From NCBI RefSeq assembly GCF_003052585.1, contig NZ_QASN01000014.1:141551-205550 (forward strand): DNA of 64,000 nucleotides. The letters run 5' to 3'. Of this stretch, positions 27,866 to 36,803 are shown piece after piece. Positions within the stretch are counted from its first letter, which is position 1. Each line of letters opens with the position of its first letter. A program made the translations under genes and the position numbers. This DNA is from Pseudomonas mangrovi. Lineage in GTDB: Bacteria > Pseudomonadota > Gammaproteobacteria > Pseudomonadales > Pseudomonadaceae. The notes beneath the pieces are model-generated. The model did not search any database, was not told the DNA's origin, and worked only from the letters and a program-made list of their open reading frames with translations.

Positions 27866-29317
27866 CTACTTCTCCCAACCGCGGCGGTGGAGGATCTCGT
27901 CGAGGGTGCGGCTGATCATGGTGCAGTTGCGGACCATCTCTATGCGCTCCCAGGTCGACACCTCGCCTTCGCGGATCAGGCGCAGCATGGCCTGACGCGA
28001 AGGCGCGGCCAGCAACTGCAGCGGGTGGTTCCAGCGGTTGCGCAGGAAGATGTTGATGTCCGCGGTGTAGTCCTGGGCGAGTACGCCGTAGCTCAGGTGC
28101 TGCAGCATGTTCAGCGCCGGCGACTTGAAGCGCAGATTGTCGCGGCTGATCTTGAGCATCTCGGTGGTGACGTTCTTGACGATCCGGCTCTGGTAGTTGA
28201 ACGCCTGACGGAAGATGTTGCCGGGGGTGTCCGGGTCCGGGGTGATGGCCAGAGCCGCCGGGTTGGTCATGCTGGCGATGAAGTGATTGACGCCATACAG
28301 GCGGGTCAGGCGCTTGGCTGGCAGGTCGTCGACGAAGGAGCCGTCGATCCAGCGCAGATCAGGCAGGTAGGGCACCGTCTCGCCCTTGGCGTTGCGACAC
28401 ATCAGCGTCACCGGCGGGTAGACGCCATAGATCGCGCAGGAGGCCATTACCGCCGGACGAATCAGCACGTTCGGCGAGGTGGTGGCGTTGAGCAGTCGCG
28501 GCGCCTGTTTCGGCGAGAGTCCGGTGACGGTGATGTTGAGCTTGCGCCCGGTCAGCTCGAACGCTTCCTGGAAGGTCATGTCGGGGATGATCTTTTCCAG
28601 ATAGCTGCGCAGGTTGTCGGCATCCATCGGCTGGTTGCGGCTGGCGAAGGGTGACAGCGAGGGCTGCACCCCGGACGACTTGTCGACCTCGTGGTGCAGA
28701 TTGTCGATGCTCAGGCGGTGCTCCAGCTCCTCGTCGGTATGGGTACAGGTGGTCGCCGCAATGATCGAGCCGGCGCTGGAGCCGGAGATGATGTCCGGCA
28801 GCAGTCCCTGCTCGAACAGCGCCTTGACCACGCCGGCATGGAAGAAACCCAGCACCGCGCCGCCGCTGAGCATCAGCGCGGAGCGACCGTAGCAGTGGCC
28901 TGCGCGGACGAAGAAGTCTTCCTTCTCGGCCAGCGGGATGATCGACTCGTCCACCTCGTCGATGTCATGCAGCGCGCCGCACACCTCGCGGACGAACTGG
29001 TGGATGAGGTTCTTGGTGCCCAGCTTGGCCTTGTTGTACAGCGCCGGCTTGCCCATGCCACCAAGGTTGCCGTGCACGCCCTCGTTGAGGGTGAACAGCA
29101 ACTGGTGGTAGTCCTGGCGAAAACGCAGGTCGCGGATCAGGTCGAGGCGCTGGCGGATCGCACGGTAGTCGTAGCTCTTGGAGGCATCCGCGCTTTTCCA
29201 GTCGTCCAGACCATTCTCATGATCGTAGGCGGAGGCGAGCTCCGTCCACTGCTCGTAGGTCTCGGCGGCATCCATTTTCTTCAGAATCTGCCGTGATTGA
29301 AGTCGCGCTAATACCAT
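27866..29317 (-). CDS. Patatin-like phospholipase with DUF3336 (TGL-type lipase)
   Basis: A 483-aa lipase. An N-terminal DUF3336-type helical region (YEQWTELASAYDHENGLDDW) precedes the patatin fold. The oxyanion-hole glycine motif SGGAVLGFFH is at 151-160, the nucleophile elbow GSSAG at 179-183 (Ser181), and the catalytic Asp in IDGS at 325-326. This domain pair is that of yeast Tgl3/4/5 triacylglycerol lipases and their bacterial relatives. No signal peptide is seen, so it should act inside the cell. It follows the WS/DGAT gene by 47 bp, suggesting hydrolysis of stored neutral lipid (inference). Confidence 0.9.
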   Translation of the reverse strand: MVLARLQSRQILKKMDAAETYEQWTELASAYDHENGLDDWKSADASKSYDYRAIRQRLDLIRDLRFRQDYHQLLFTLNEGVHGNLGGMGKPALYNKAKLGTKNLIHQFVREVCGALHDIDEVDESIIPLAEKEDFFVRAGHCYGRSALMLSGGAVLGFFHAGVVKALFEQGLLPDIISGSSAGSIIAATTCTHTDEELEHRLSIDNLHHEVDKSSGVQPSLSPFASRNQPMDADNLRSYLEKIIPDMTFQEAFELTGRKLNITVTGLSPKQAPRLLNATTSPNVLIRPAVMASCAIYGVYPPVTLMCRNAKGETVPYLPDLRWIDGSFVDDLPAKRLTRLYGVNHFIASMTNPAALAITPDPDTPGNIFRQAFNYQSRIVKNVTTEMLKISRDNLRFKSPALNMLQHLSYGVLAQDYTADINIFLRNRWNHPLQLLAAPSRQAMLRLIREGEVSTWERIEMVRNCTMISRTLDEILHRRGWEK

Positions 29318-29364
29318 TTTCAGTACCTCATTTCATGCAGATGGAGGGGGCGAGCCCCTCGCTG

Positions 29365-30972
29365 TTATCCGCGACTTTCGATTGTCGCCTTGTTCGTCGG
29401 GCTCTTGCGGCTGCGCTTCGCGGCGGGTTTGGGTTGCTCGGCTTCCGTCCGGGCCGGCTCGGTGGTTGCTGAAGCCGGCTCGACCGCCGCTGGCGCAGGC
29501 AGATTCTCCGGTTCGCTGCTCTGGGTCTGGGCCTGCTCCGCCTGGCTCGCCTCGAACTGTGCGGCAAGCTTCAGGTACTCCTGGGTCGATGCCTCGATGC
29601 AGCCGATGTAGAAGTCCATGTCCGGCACGACCTTGCGGTCGGCGAGCACCCCCAGATTGAGATTCTCGTAGATGCCGGTGATTCCGTGGCTGATGCCCAT
29701 GCCATCGGAAACCGGCACCAGCGGGAAGATCGACACGATGGGCGCTCCGGCGAAATACCGGGTGATCTTGCCCGGGATGCCCGGCACGTTGGTGATGATG
29801 GTGTTGATCAGCGGAAACTTGCTGTAGAAGCGGGTCTTGGTCTGGGCCCAGGTGGCCAGCGAGCGCATGTACGGCGGAACCAGTTCGCCGGCCGAGTTGC
29901 TCAGGCCGTAGAGCACATCCTTGGCTAGCGGAATGCCACGTTTGGTGCGTCGGTTGACCGCCTCCAGACGTGCGAGTGGGTCCTCGATATCGGTGCCGAT
30001 GGCGATATACATGGCCGAGATCAGGTTGCCGCCGTCCTTCTTAGCCTCCTCCGCGCGTAACGACACCGGACACATCGATACCAGCGAGCCTTCGACCGGC
30101 AACTTGTTGTGCTTGATCAGGTAGCGCCGCATGCCGCCAGCGATGACGCAGATGATGACGTCGTTCAGTGAAGCGCTCGGATAGATCTGGCGGATACGCT
30201 TGAGCTCGCCGAGCTGCCAGACATGGCCGCCGTAGGAGCGATGCGGGCTTACTGCGGTATTGAAGATCGTCTGGGGTACGCGGCGCTGCTCTGGGCGCGC
30301 GTCGCTGCGCAGGTGTGACAGCAGCTGCACGCTCTTCTGCGCGACCGTGAGGCCGGCCTTCAGGCTTCGCAGCGACTGGCTGATCATGCGCGGAGTGGTG
30401 CGGGCCCACATCTCCAGGGGAGTGGGGAGGCGCTCGACATACTCGACGTTGTCGCGTCTGCCGAATTCGTGATTGGGTGTTTCCTCCATCAGCGCCGTGC
30501 TCAGTTCGAGGCTGGACTTGCCGTCGACGTAGGCGTGGTGGAAGCGGATCAGCACGGCAAAGCTGTTCGGCGGTACGCCCTTGACGTTGTTCAGCCCCTC
30601 GATGATGTAGATCTCCCAAGGCGCGCGATCCATGTCGATGGTCCGTGACATGGTGCGTGCGGTGAAGATGCACAGCTGCCGCCAGTCACCCGGCTGCGGC
30701 AGGCCGACATGGCGCACGTGGTACTCCAGGTCGAAACTCTCATCTTCCAGCCAGTAGGGGTCGTCCAGGCGCAGCGGCGCCTGAGCCAGGCGGCGGCGGA
30801 ACATCGGTGTGGTGTTCAGACGGTCGCCTATGTACTGCAGGATTTCCTTGTGCCTGACGATGCCGTTGGGCGCCGCGCTCTGGTCGCAGAGCCAGAGACT
30901 ACCGATGACCATCGGCTGGTTCGGCGTTTCGAAGTAGAAGAAGTGTGAGTCCATAGGGGTGAGTTGTTTCAT
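29365..30972 (-). CDS. WS/DGAT-family O-acyltransferase with basic low-complexity tail
   Basis: A 535-aa wax-ester synthase/diacylglycerol acyltransferase. The catalytic motif HHAYVDG is at 145-151, and SLNDVI and the VSDGMGISHGITGIYENLNL region (quoted only in part) are the other conserved blocks. It would esterify fatty alcohols or diacylglycerol with acyl-CoA at the membrane or lipid-body surface. The start at 30972 follows GGAAAG. The family is usually about 450-470 aa; here a final 65-residue tail rich in Ala, Pro, Glu and Gln ends in a basic stretch (KPAAKRSRKS). The lipase gene follows after 47 bp. Confidence 0.92.
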   Translation of the reverse strand: MKQLTPMDSHFFYFETPNQPMVIGSLWLCDQSAAPNGIVRHKEILQYIGDRLNTTPMFRRRLAQAPLRLDDPYWLEDESFDLEYHVRHVGLPQPGDWRQLCIFTARTMSRTIDMDRAPWEIYIIEGLNNVKGVPPNSFAVLIRFHHAYVDGKSSLELSTALMEETPNHEFGRRDNVEYVERLPTPLEMWARTTPRMISQSLRSLKAGLTVAQKSVQLLSHLRSDARPEQRRVPQTIFNTAVSPHRSYGGHVWQLGELKRIRQIYPSASLNDVIICVIAGGMRRYLIKHNKLPVEGSLVSMCPVSLRAEEAKKDGGNLISAMYIAIGTDIEDPLARLEAVNRRTKRGIPLAKDVLYGLSNSAGELVPPYMRSLATWAQTKTRFYSKFPLINTIITNVPGIPGKITRYFAGAPIVSIFPLVPVSDGMGISHGITGIYENLNLGVLADRKVVPDMDFYIGCIEASTQEYLKLAAQFEASQAEQAQTQSSEPENLPAPAAVEPASATTEPARTEAEQPKPAAKRSRKSPTNKATIESRG

Positions 30973-31386
30973 CTGCTTTCCTTCCTGAATGCCCCGGTAA
31001 CAAGGAAAACGTCGATCGTGCCGCAGGGCCACTGCCCGGCTGGATGGGTTCGACGTGATTCGGCGCTGGAGCCGCAGATGGGGCAAAAGGCGAAGGGTCG
31101 TCTTTGCCTCGTTGCCTGCGTGCGGTTGCGTCCGGTCCGGTCTGACTGCGCCGGTTGTTGTTGTTTAAGTGCGACGGGCAGCCTCAGGGCTCTCCCTGGT
31201 TCCAGAGACTAAAGGGAAAATTCGAACTCGTCAGCCGTAGAATGACTTATCGGTCGAGAGTCTTGACCTGCAGCAGAAAATCCGCGCGCGGATGCGCGGC
31301 GGTTCACGAAAAAAAGCAGGGTTTGATTAGGGGACTTGTCGCTTTTGCGTAACGCGGCTCGCAGCGGACTCGGGCTGGCGACAGAC
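30973..31386. other. Gene-free interval upstream of the WS/DGAT gene
   Basis: 414 bp with no convincing gene; it is the promoter side of the WS/DGAT gene on the minus strand and the downstream side of the conserved hypothetical at 31387. Base composition is less GC-rich around 31205-31340 than elsewhere. No repeat or clear promoter hexamers were recognised. Confidence 0.5.
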
Positions 31387-32259
31387 CTAGTCCAGCAGTC
31401 GGCGCAGCCCGTCAGCCAGGTCGGTAGCGCCGGCAATCCGCAGGCCCTCGCCAAGGGCGCAGGCGTCGGTATTGTGCTTGGGCAGCAGGAGGAACTCGGG
31501 AGCGTCCTGCGCGCGCAGCAGGGTCAGGCGCGAGTAGGGCAGGCGGTTGTCCAGCAACAGGCCCATGAAGGCCGGGTCGCTCCAGGCCTCTACCGGCATT
31601 GCCAGCGTGTGGAAACGCCGCTGCAGCTCATCCAGCCCCTGGGCGCTGAGCTGGTAGCGATCGATCTGCGCCGGCAGGGGGATTTCCAGACCACGGCGGC
31701 GCGCATAGACGATGGCGCAGGCCATCTCGCCAGCATGCTGTTCGCCGGCCCAGAACAGTCGTTCGCCACGCCAGCTGGCCTGACGCAGCAGCAGCGGGTG
31801 GGCGGCATCGCGCAGGGGCAGGGCAAGGTCGAGGGTCTTGAGGAAGTCCTTGTAGCTGATGATGCGCACGTTGCGGCATTGTCCGGCGTAGGACTCGAGG
31901 TCGAGCACCGAGCTGGGTTCGTCATCGCCGCCAAGCAGGCCGTCGATGCGCCGCAGGTCGAGGTCGTCAACGATCTCCTGCCGATGCTCGACGATTCTCA
32001 CCAGCATGGCATGGGCGTCGGCCTTGTCCTCCTGGACCGGCCCTGACAGGGCATCGCGGGGCAACTCCGGCAGGCGGTGCAGTGGTGGGCCCGAGCGCCA
32101 CCAGATGCTCGGCGAGGGCAGCGGCAGATAGCGAAACGGCAGGCGCAGCTGGCTGGCCTGTTCGAGGATGCGGCGACTGCTGCGGCCGGCCAGGCCGAGG
32201 CGCTGGGCAAGAGCGCTCAGGCGAGAGACTGGACGTGGCGTATGCTCGAGCTGGCTCAT
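31387..32259 (-). CDS. Conserved hypothetical protein (DUF6685-like)
   Basis: A 290-aa protein from the ATG at 32259 (MSQLEHTPRPVSRLSALAQR). It has no signal peptide, membrane segment or known motif. LPFRYLPLPSPSIWWRSGPP near the N-terminus and the RIIDYKDF-like segment RIISYKDFLKTLD are its recognisable parts. I recall similar Pseudomonas proteins under DUF6685 but cannot confirm this. It is divergent from the DUF2835 gene, with 150 bp between the starts. Confidence 0.65.
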   Translation of the reverse strand: MSQLEHTPRPVSRLSALAQRLGLAGRSSRRILEQASQLRLPFRYLPLPSPSIWWRSGPPLHRLPELPRDALSGPVQEDKADAHAMLVRIVEHRQEIVDDLDLRRIDGLLGGDDEPSSVLDLESYAGQCRNVRIISYKDFLKTLDLALPLRDAAHPLLLRQASWRGERLFWAGEQHAGEMACAIVYARRRGLEIPLPAQIDRYQLSAQGLDELQRRFHTLAMPVEAWSDPAFMGLLLDNRLPYSRLTLLRAQDAPEFLLLPKHNTDACALGEGLRIAGATDLADGLRRLLD

Positions 32260-32409
32260 GGCCTTTTGCTGGCTCCGGGGGCACTGTGCCAGTGTGGCAG
32301 AGGCGGGCGGAGGATGCACGGCGTGCCCGCATGGCAACGTGCGCGGCATTTGTCTTGAACAGAAGATGCCTGTGGCAGAATTGCCGTGTTCATTGATGAG
32401 GAAGCCTCC

Positions 32410-32631
32410 ATGCCCAGCCTGGTGCTGGATATTGCCCTATCCGCGGAAAAGTTGCTCGCCGTCTATCAGGGGCGCGCGGACCGGGTATTGGTGTTCAGTC
32501 GTGATGGCCGCAGGGTCAGCCTGCCAGCCCGACATCTGCGCCCGTTCCTCGCCCACGATGGCGTGCACGGGAGTTTCCGATTGGAGTTCACAGACAGCGG
32601 CGAGCTGCTGGAGTTGCGCAGACTGCCCTGA
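32410..32631 (+). CDS. DUF2835-family small protein
   Basis: A 73-aa protein starting at 32410. [20 protein letters not shown] opens it, followed by [21 protein letters not shown], a layout found in DUF2835 proteins of Pseudomonas and Vibrio, with no known function. It is acidic-basic mixed, with no signal peptide. It ends 68 bp before pyrD, in the same direction, but a TATACT element at 32662-32667 suggests pyrD also has its own promoter. Confidence 0.82.
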   Translation: MPSLVLDIALSAEKLLAVYQGRADRVLVFSRDGRRVSLPARHLRPFLAHDGVHGSFRLEFTDSGELLELRRLP

Positions 32632-32699
32632 GTCGCCTCGCAAGGTGCCTGCGCGCGCGGCTATACTCTCGCCCCCGCCCGCATCCCTACGAGCTGCCC

Positions 32700-33725
32700 A
32701 TGTATTCACTGGCCCGCGACCTGCTGTTCAAGCTGTCTCCGGAAACCTCCCACGATCTGTCCATCGATCTGATCGGCGCCGCCGGGCGCCTCGGTCTGGC
32801 CGGCATGCTGTGCAAGGCGCCGGTGGCCTTGCCGGTCAGTGTGATGGGCCTCGAGTTTCCCAATCCGGTGGGGCTGGCGGCCGGTCTGGACAAGAACGGC
32901 GCGGCCATCGACGGTTTCGGTCAGCTTGGCTTCGGCTCCATCGAGATCGGCACCGTCACGCCCAGGCCGCAACCGGGCAACCCCAAGCCGCGATTGTTCC
33001 GTCTACCGGAAGCCGAGGCGATCATCAATCGCATGGGCTTCAACAATCGCGGTGTCGACGCGCTGGTCGAGAACGTTCGCGCGGCGCGCTACCGTGGCGT
33101 ACTCGGTATCAACATCGGCAAGAATTTCGACACCCCGGTCGAGCGCGCGGTGGATGACTATCTCATCTGCCTCGACAAGGTTTACGCCCATGCCAGTTAC
33201 GTCACCGTCAATGTCAGCTCACCCAATACGCCCGGTCTGCGCAGCCTGCAGTTTGGTGATTCGCTCAAGCAGTTGCTCGAAGCGCTGCGTCTGCGTCAGG
33301 AAGACCTGACCCGCGAGCACGGCCGGCGCGTGCCACTGGCGATCAAGATTGCTCCGGACATGTCCGACGAGGAAACCGTGCTGGTCGCCGATGCCCTGGT
33401 ACAGGCCGGCATGGATGCGGTCATCGCGACCAATACCACGCTCACTCGCGACGGTGTGGAGACGCTGGCGCATGGCGACGAAGCCGGCGGGCTCTCCGGG
33501 GCTCCGGTGCGCGAGAAGAGCACCCACATCGTTCGCGTGCTCGCCGAGGAGCTCAAGGGCCGGTTGCCGATCATCGCCGCGGGCGGTATCACCGAGGGCC
33601 GCCATGCCGCCGAGAAGATAGCGGCGGGCGCGAGCCTGGTGCAGATCTACTCGGGTTTCATCTACAAGGGGCCGGCGCTGATTCGCGAGTCGGTCGATGC
33701 GATCGCTGCACTGCCGCGCCGCTGA
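32700..33725 (+). CDS. pyrD: Dihydroorotate dehydrogenase (quinone), class 2
   Basis: A 341-aa FMN enzyme that oxidises dihydroorotate to orotate in pyrimidine synthesis and passes electrons to quinone. The N-terminal helices ([16 protein letters not shown]) are the membrane-associating extension of class 2. [33 protein letters not shown] with the catalytic Ser, and ATNTT are the conserved FMN and substrate loops; the phosphate-binding end is [12 protein letters not shown]. Length matches the family. Confidence 0.97.
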   Translation: MYSLARDLLFKLSPETSHDLSIDLIGAAGRLGLAGMLCKAPVALPVSVMGLEFPNPVGLAAGLDKNGAAIDGFGQLGFGSIEIGTVTPRPQPGNPKPRLFRLPEAEAIINRMGFNNRGVDALVENVRAARYRGVLGINIGKNFDTPVERAVDDYLICLDKVYAHASYVTVNVSSPNTPGLRSLQFGDSLKQLLEALRLRQEDLTREHGRRVPLAIKIAPDMSDEETVLVADALVQAGMDAVIATNTTLTRDGVETLAHGDEAGGLSGAPVREKSTHIVRVLAEELKGRLPIIAAGGITEGRHAAEKIAAGASLVQIYSGFIYKGPALIRESVDAIAALPRR

Positions 33726-33745
33726 GGCGCTGCGGGGAAACTAAA

Positions 33746-33765
33746 AGGGCTCCCGAAGGAGCCCT
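33746..33765 (-). terminator. Terminator of rmf (possibly shared with pyrD)
   Basis: AGGGCTCC pairs with GGAGCCCT across a 4-nt loop; read on the minus strand the loop is TTCG and the stem is followed by TTTTAGTTT, an ordinary terminator for the minus-strand rmf gene. On the plus strand, after pyrD, no T-tract follows. Confidence 0.75.
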
Positions 33766-33834
33766 GGGCTTGCGCCCGCCGCCCGGATGGGGCGTGCTGG
33801 AAAAACAGGAATTGGGGGAGTGTAGAGCCTCGGG

Positions 33835-34050
33835 TCAGCCGACGGCGGAAAGTTGGTTCAGTCGGTGAATGCCGGCGGTGCCGGTGAGTCCGTCCCAGTT
33901 GTCTCCACGGCCTTCACGCCAGCCGTTGAGCCAGGCCTGACGTACGGAAGGAAGAGTGAACGGACAAAGATCGCGAGATTTTCCGTGAATGCCATATTGA
34001 TAACCGCGCATGAAAGCTTTTTCCAACGGATCACGCTTGAGTCTTCTCAT
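33835..34050 (-). CDS. rmf: Ribosome modulation factor
   Basis: A 71-aa basic protein. MRRLKRDPLEKAFMRGYQYG followed by GHGK-like IHGKSRDLCPF and RQAWLNGWREGRGDNWDG is the full Rmf signature. Rmf binds 30S subunits and drives 70S dimerisation into inactive 100S particles in stationary phase. Its leader carries two perfect hairpins (listed separately), and a terminator lies 70 bp after its stop. It is divergent from rlmKL. Confidence 0.97.
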   Translation of the reverse strand: MRRLKRDPLEKAFMRGYQYGIHGKSRDLCPFTLPSVRQAWLNGWREGRGDNWDGLTGTAGIHRLNQLSAVG

Positions 34051-34441
34051 AAGGTATTGCCCTCACTGTGACTGTTATGTCCCGTTTGCCTCCGAGGGAG
34101 GCTGGCTGCCTTGGCTGCCGGTGGAACCCGTTGCCGGCGTTGCGGGTTCCGGCGTCATCGTTGCGATGATGCCTGTATGGAGTTCTAACGAATGAAGGCG
34201 GGCCTGTGAACGACCGTTTTGTCATAAGGACGTAACGCTTTACAGTCGGCCTCCCATAACGAACGAGTCGCATCATTCGCAGGTTTTTCCCAAGGCCTTG
34301 CCAGTCGCGGCCTGCAGCCTCTTTCCGACACGGGGTCCTGGCGGACGCTCGCAGCAGGTCGGCGGTACATATAATTGTTTTCAAATTGCTGGTCGCGACT
34401 TCTGGTCGCATTTATCCCTTTCTGAAGGTTGCTGGAGTCCC
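34051..34441. other. Divergent rmf-rlmKL regulatory interval
   Basis: 391 bp between the divergent starts. Besides the two rmf-leader hairpins there is a short palindrome CATCG-TTG-CGATG at 34156-34168. The right end carries the rlmKL ribosome site (GGAG before 34442). No small gene was found. Confidence 0.55.
34088..34150 (-). promoter_or_regulatory. Two stem-loops in the rmf 5' region
   Basis: GCCTCC (34088-34093) pairs with GGAGGC (34097-34102), and GGAACCCG (34123-34130) pairs with CGGGTTCC (34143-34150). Both stems are perfect. They lie 37 and 72 nt before the rmf start on the minus strand and, if transcribed, would form a structured leader that could affect mRNA stability or translation. 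Confidence 0.45.
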
Positions 34442-36661
34442 ATGTCGGATCGCTACGAGTTTTTCCTGACCTGCCCCAAGGGCCTCGAGGACATGCTTCT
34501 GGAAGAAGCCACCCGGCTTGGCCTGGAGCAGGCGCGCAGCCACACCTCGGCGATCCGTGGTGAGGGCACGCTGGAGATCGGCTATCGCCTGTGCCTGTGG
34601 TCGCGCCTGGCCAACCGCGTCCTGCTGGTGCTTGCGCGATTCCCGGTGAGCGATGCGCAAAGCCTTTACGACGGGGTGCGAGCGGTCGACTGGAGCCAGC
34701 ATCTGCGCGCCGAGGGCTCCCTGGCGGTGGAGTTTTCCGGGCACGGCTCGGGCATCGACAACACCCACTTCGGTGCGCTCAAGGTCAAGGACGCCATTGT
34801 CGATGCCCTGCGCACGGCCGATGGCGTGCGCCCCTCGGTGGAGAAGATCAGCCCCGATGTGCGCGTGCATCTGCGCCTGGACAAGGGGCAGGCGATCCTT
34901 TCCCTCGACCTGTCCGGCCACAGCCTGCACCAGCGCGGTTATCGCCTGCAGCAGGGCGCGGCACCGCTCAAGGAAAACCTCGCCGCTGCGCTGCTGATCC
35001 GCGCCGGCTGGCCGCGGATCGCCGCCGAAGGTGGCGCTTTGGCCGACCCGATGTGCGGGGTAGGCACCTTCCTCATCGAGGCGGCGCTGATGGCGGCCGA
35101 TGTGGCGCCCAACCTCAAGCGCGAGCACTGGGGTTTTTCTGCCTGGCTCGGCCACGTGCCGGCACTCTGGACGCGTCTGCATGCCGACGCCGAACAGCGC
35201 GCCGAGGCGGGCCTGGCGCGTCCGCCGTTGTGGATTCGCGGCTACGAGGCCGATCCGCGGCTTATCCAGCCTGCGCGCAACAACATCGAACGCGCCGGCG
35301 TCAGCCACTGGGTGAAGATCTACCAGGGGGAGCTTGCGACCTTCGAACCACGCCCGGATCAGAACCAGACCGGTCTGGTGATCTGCAATCCGCCGTATGG
35401 CGAGCGTCTGGGTGATGAAGCCAGCCTGCTGTATCTCTATCAGCATCTGGGCGAGCGTCTGCGCCAGAGTTGCTTGAACTGGGAGGCGGCGATCTTCACC
35501 GGCGCCCCCGATCTGGGCAAGCGCATGGGTTTGCGCAGCCACAAGCAGTACGCCTTCTGGAACGGCGCGCTGGCCTGCAAGCTGTTGCTGATCAAAGTGT
35601 TGCCCGAGCAGTTCGTCACCGAGCGGCGGGCCGCGCCGGCAGTCGAGGCCGCGCCGCAGGTGCGCAACATCGGCGGCAAGCTGGTCGAGCGACCGCCCTC
35701 GGTGCGCGTCGAGGCGCCGCGTCTGTCCGAGGGCGGGCAGATGTTCGCCAACCGCCTGCAGAAGAACCTCAAGACCCTCGGCAAGTGGGCGAAGAAGGCC
35801 GGCATCGAATGTTACCGGCTGTACGACGCGGATATGCCCGAGTATGCCCTGGCGGTGGACATCTATGGCGACTGGGTGCACGTACAGGAATATGCGGCGC
35901 CGCGTTCGATCGACCCGGAAAAGGCTCAGGTACGTTTGCTCGATGCGCTCGCGGCAATCCCGCAGGCGCTGGCCATCGATCCCTCGCGGGTGGTGATCAA
36001 GCGGCGCGAGCGTCAGGCCGGGAAGAAGCAGTACGAGCGCCAGGATCAGCAGGGTCAGTTCATGGAAGTCAGCGAAGGGGGCGTCCGGCTGCTGGTAAAC
36101 CTCACCGATTATCTGGATACCGGCCTGTTTCTCGACCATCGCCCGTTGCGTCTGCGCATCCAGCAGGAGGCGGCCGGCAAGCGCTTTCTCAATCTGTACT
36201 GCTATACCGCCACCGCCAGCGTGCATGCGGCCAAGGGTGGGGCGCGCGCCACCACCAGCGTCGACCTGTCGAAGACCTACCTGGACTGGGCACGGCGCAA
36301 TCTGGCGCTGAACGGCTTTTCCGAGAAGCACCGCCTGGAGCAGGGCGACGTGATGGAGTGGCTGGCAGCCGATCGTGAGGAGTACGAGCTGATCTTCATC
36401 GACCCGCCGACCTTCTCCAATTCCAAGCGCATGGAGGGCGTGTTCGATGTGCAGCGTGATCACGTGCAACTGATCGACCTCGCCATGGCGCGGCTGGCCA
36501 GAGGCGGGGTGCTGTACTTCTCCAACAACTTCCGCAAGTTCGTGCTGGATGCCGGGCTGGCCGAGCGCTATCAGGTCGAGGAGATCAGTGCGCAGACGCT
36601 GGATCCGGACTTTGCACGCAACCCGAAGATCCATCGCGCCTGGAAGATCGGTGCGCGCTGA
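34442..36661 (+). CDS. rlmKL: Bifunctional 23S rRNA G2445/G2069 methyltransferase RlmKL
   Basis: A 739-aa fused methyltransferase. The N-terminal THUMP and RlmL module contains the catalytic NPPYGERLGDE, and the C-terminal RlmK module contains LNLYCYTATASVHAAKGGAR for SAM binding and DPPTFSNSKRM. RlmL makes m2G2445 and RlmK makes m7G2069 in 23S rRNA. The start at 34442 (MSDRYEFFLTCPKGLEDML) is the family start and has a GGAG site; the open frame upstream is not coding. Confidence 0.96.
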   Translation: MSDRYEFFLTCPKGLEDMLLEEATRLGLEQARSHTSAIRGEGTLEIGYRLCLWSRLANRVLLVLARFPVSDAQSLYDGVRAVDWSQHLRAEGSLAVEFSGHGSGIDNTHFGALKVKDAIVDALRTADGVRPSVEKISPDVRVHLRLDKGQAILSLDLSGHSLHQRGYRLQQGAAPLKENLAAALLIRAGWPRIAAEGGALADPMCGVGTFLIEAALMAADVAPNLKREHWGFSAWLGHVPALWTRLHADAEQRAEAGLARPPLWIRGYEADPRLIQPARNNIERAGVSHWVKIYQGELATFEPRPDQNQTGLVICNPPYGERLGDEASLLYLYQHLGERLRQSCLNWEAAIFTGAPDLGKRMGLRSHKQYAFWNGALACKLLLIKVLPEQFVTERRAAPAVEAAPQVRNIGGKLVERPPSVRVEAPRLSEGGQMFANRLQKNLKTLGKWAKKAGIECYRLYDADMPEYALAVDIYGDWVHVQEYAAPRSIDPEKAQVRLLDALAAIPQALAIDPSRVVIKRRERQAGKKQYERQDQQGQFMEVSEGGVRLLVNLTDYLDTGLFLDHRPLRLRIQQEAAGKRFLNLYCYTATASVHAAKGGARATTSVDLSKTYLDWARRNLALNGFSEKHRLEQGDVMEWLAADREEYELIFIDPPTFSNSKRMEGVFDVQRDHVQLIDLAMARLARGGVLYFSNNFRKFVLDAGLAERYQVEEISAQTLDPDFARNPKIHRAWKIGAR

Positions 36662-36716
36662 CGGATTGATCCGAACAGGTATTGCGCGTTCTGCCCGGCA
36701 CCCACTATCGGCCTGG

Positions 36717-36803
36717 CGTAGGCTGGGCTGCGAGGCCCAGCGTAGCGCCTCGAGCTGGCGAGTGAGCCCGTGTTGGGCCTCGCGGTGCTCGGCGCCAACC
36801 TAC
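36717..36803. repeat. Intergenic repeat overlapping the broken dacB end
   Basis: GCGTAGGCTGGGCTGCGAGGC and GTTGGGCCTCGCGGTGCTCG (then GCGCCAACCTAC) mark the two ends; the second, at 36772-36803, is a near-identical copy of 27692-27723. It supplies the stop codon of the truncated dacB reading frame and fills most of the space between rlmKL and dacB. Confidence 0.65.
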
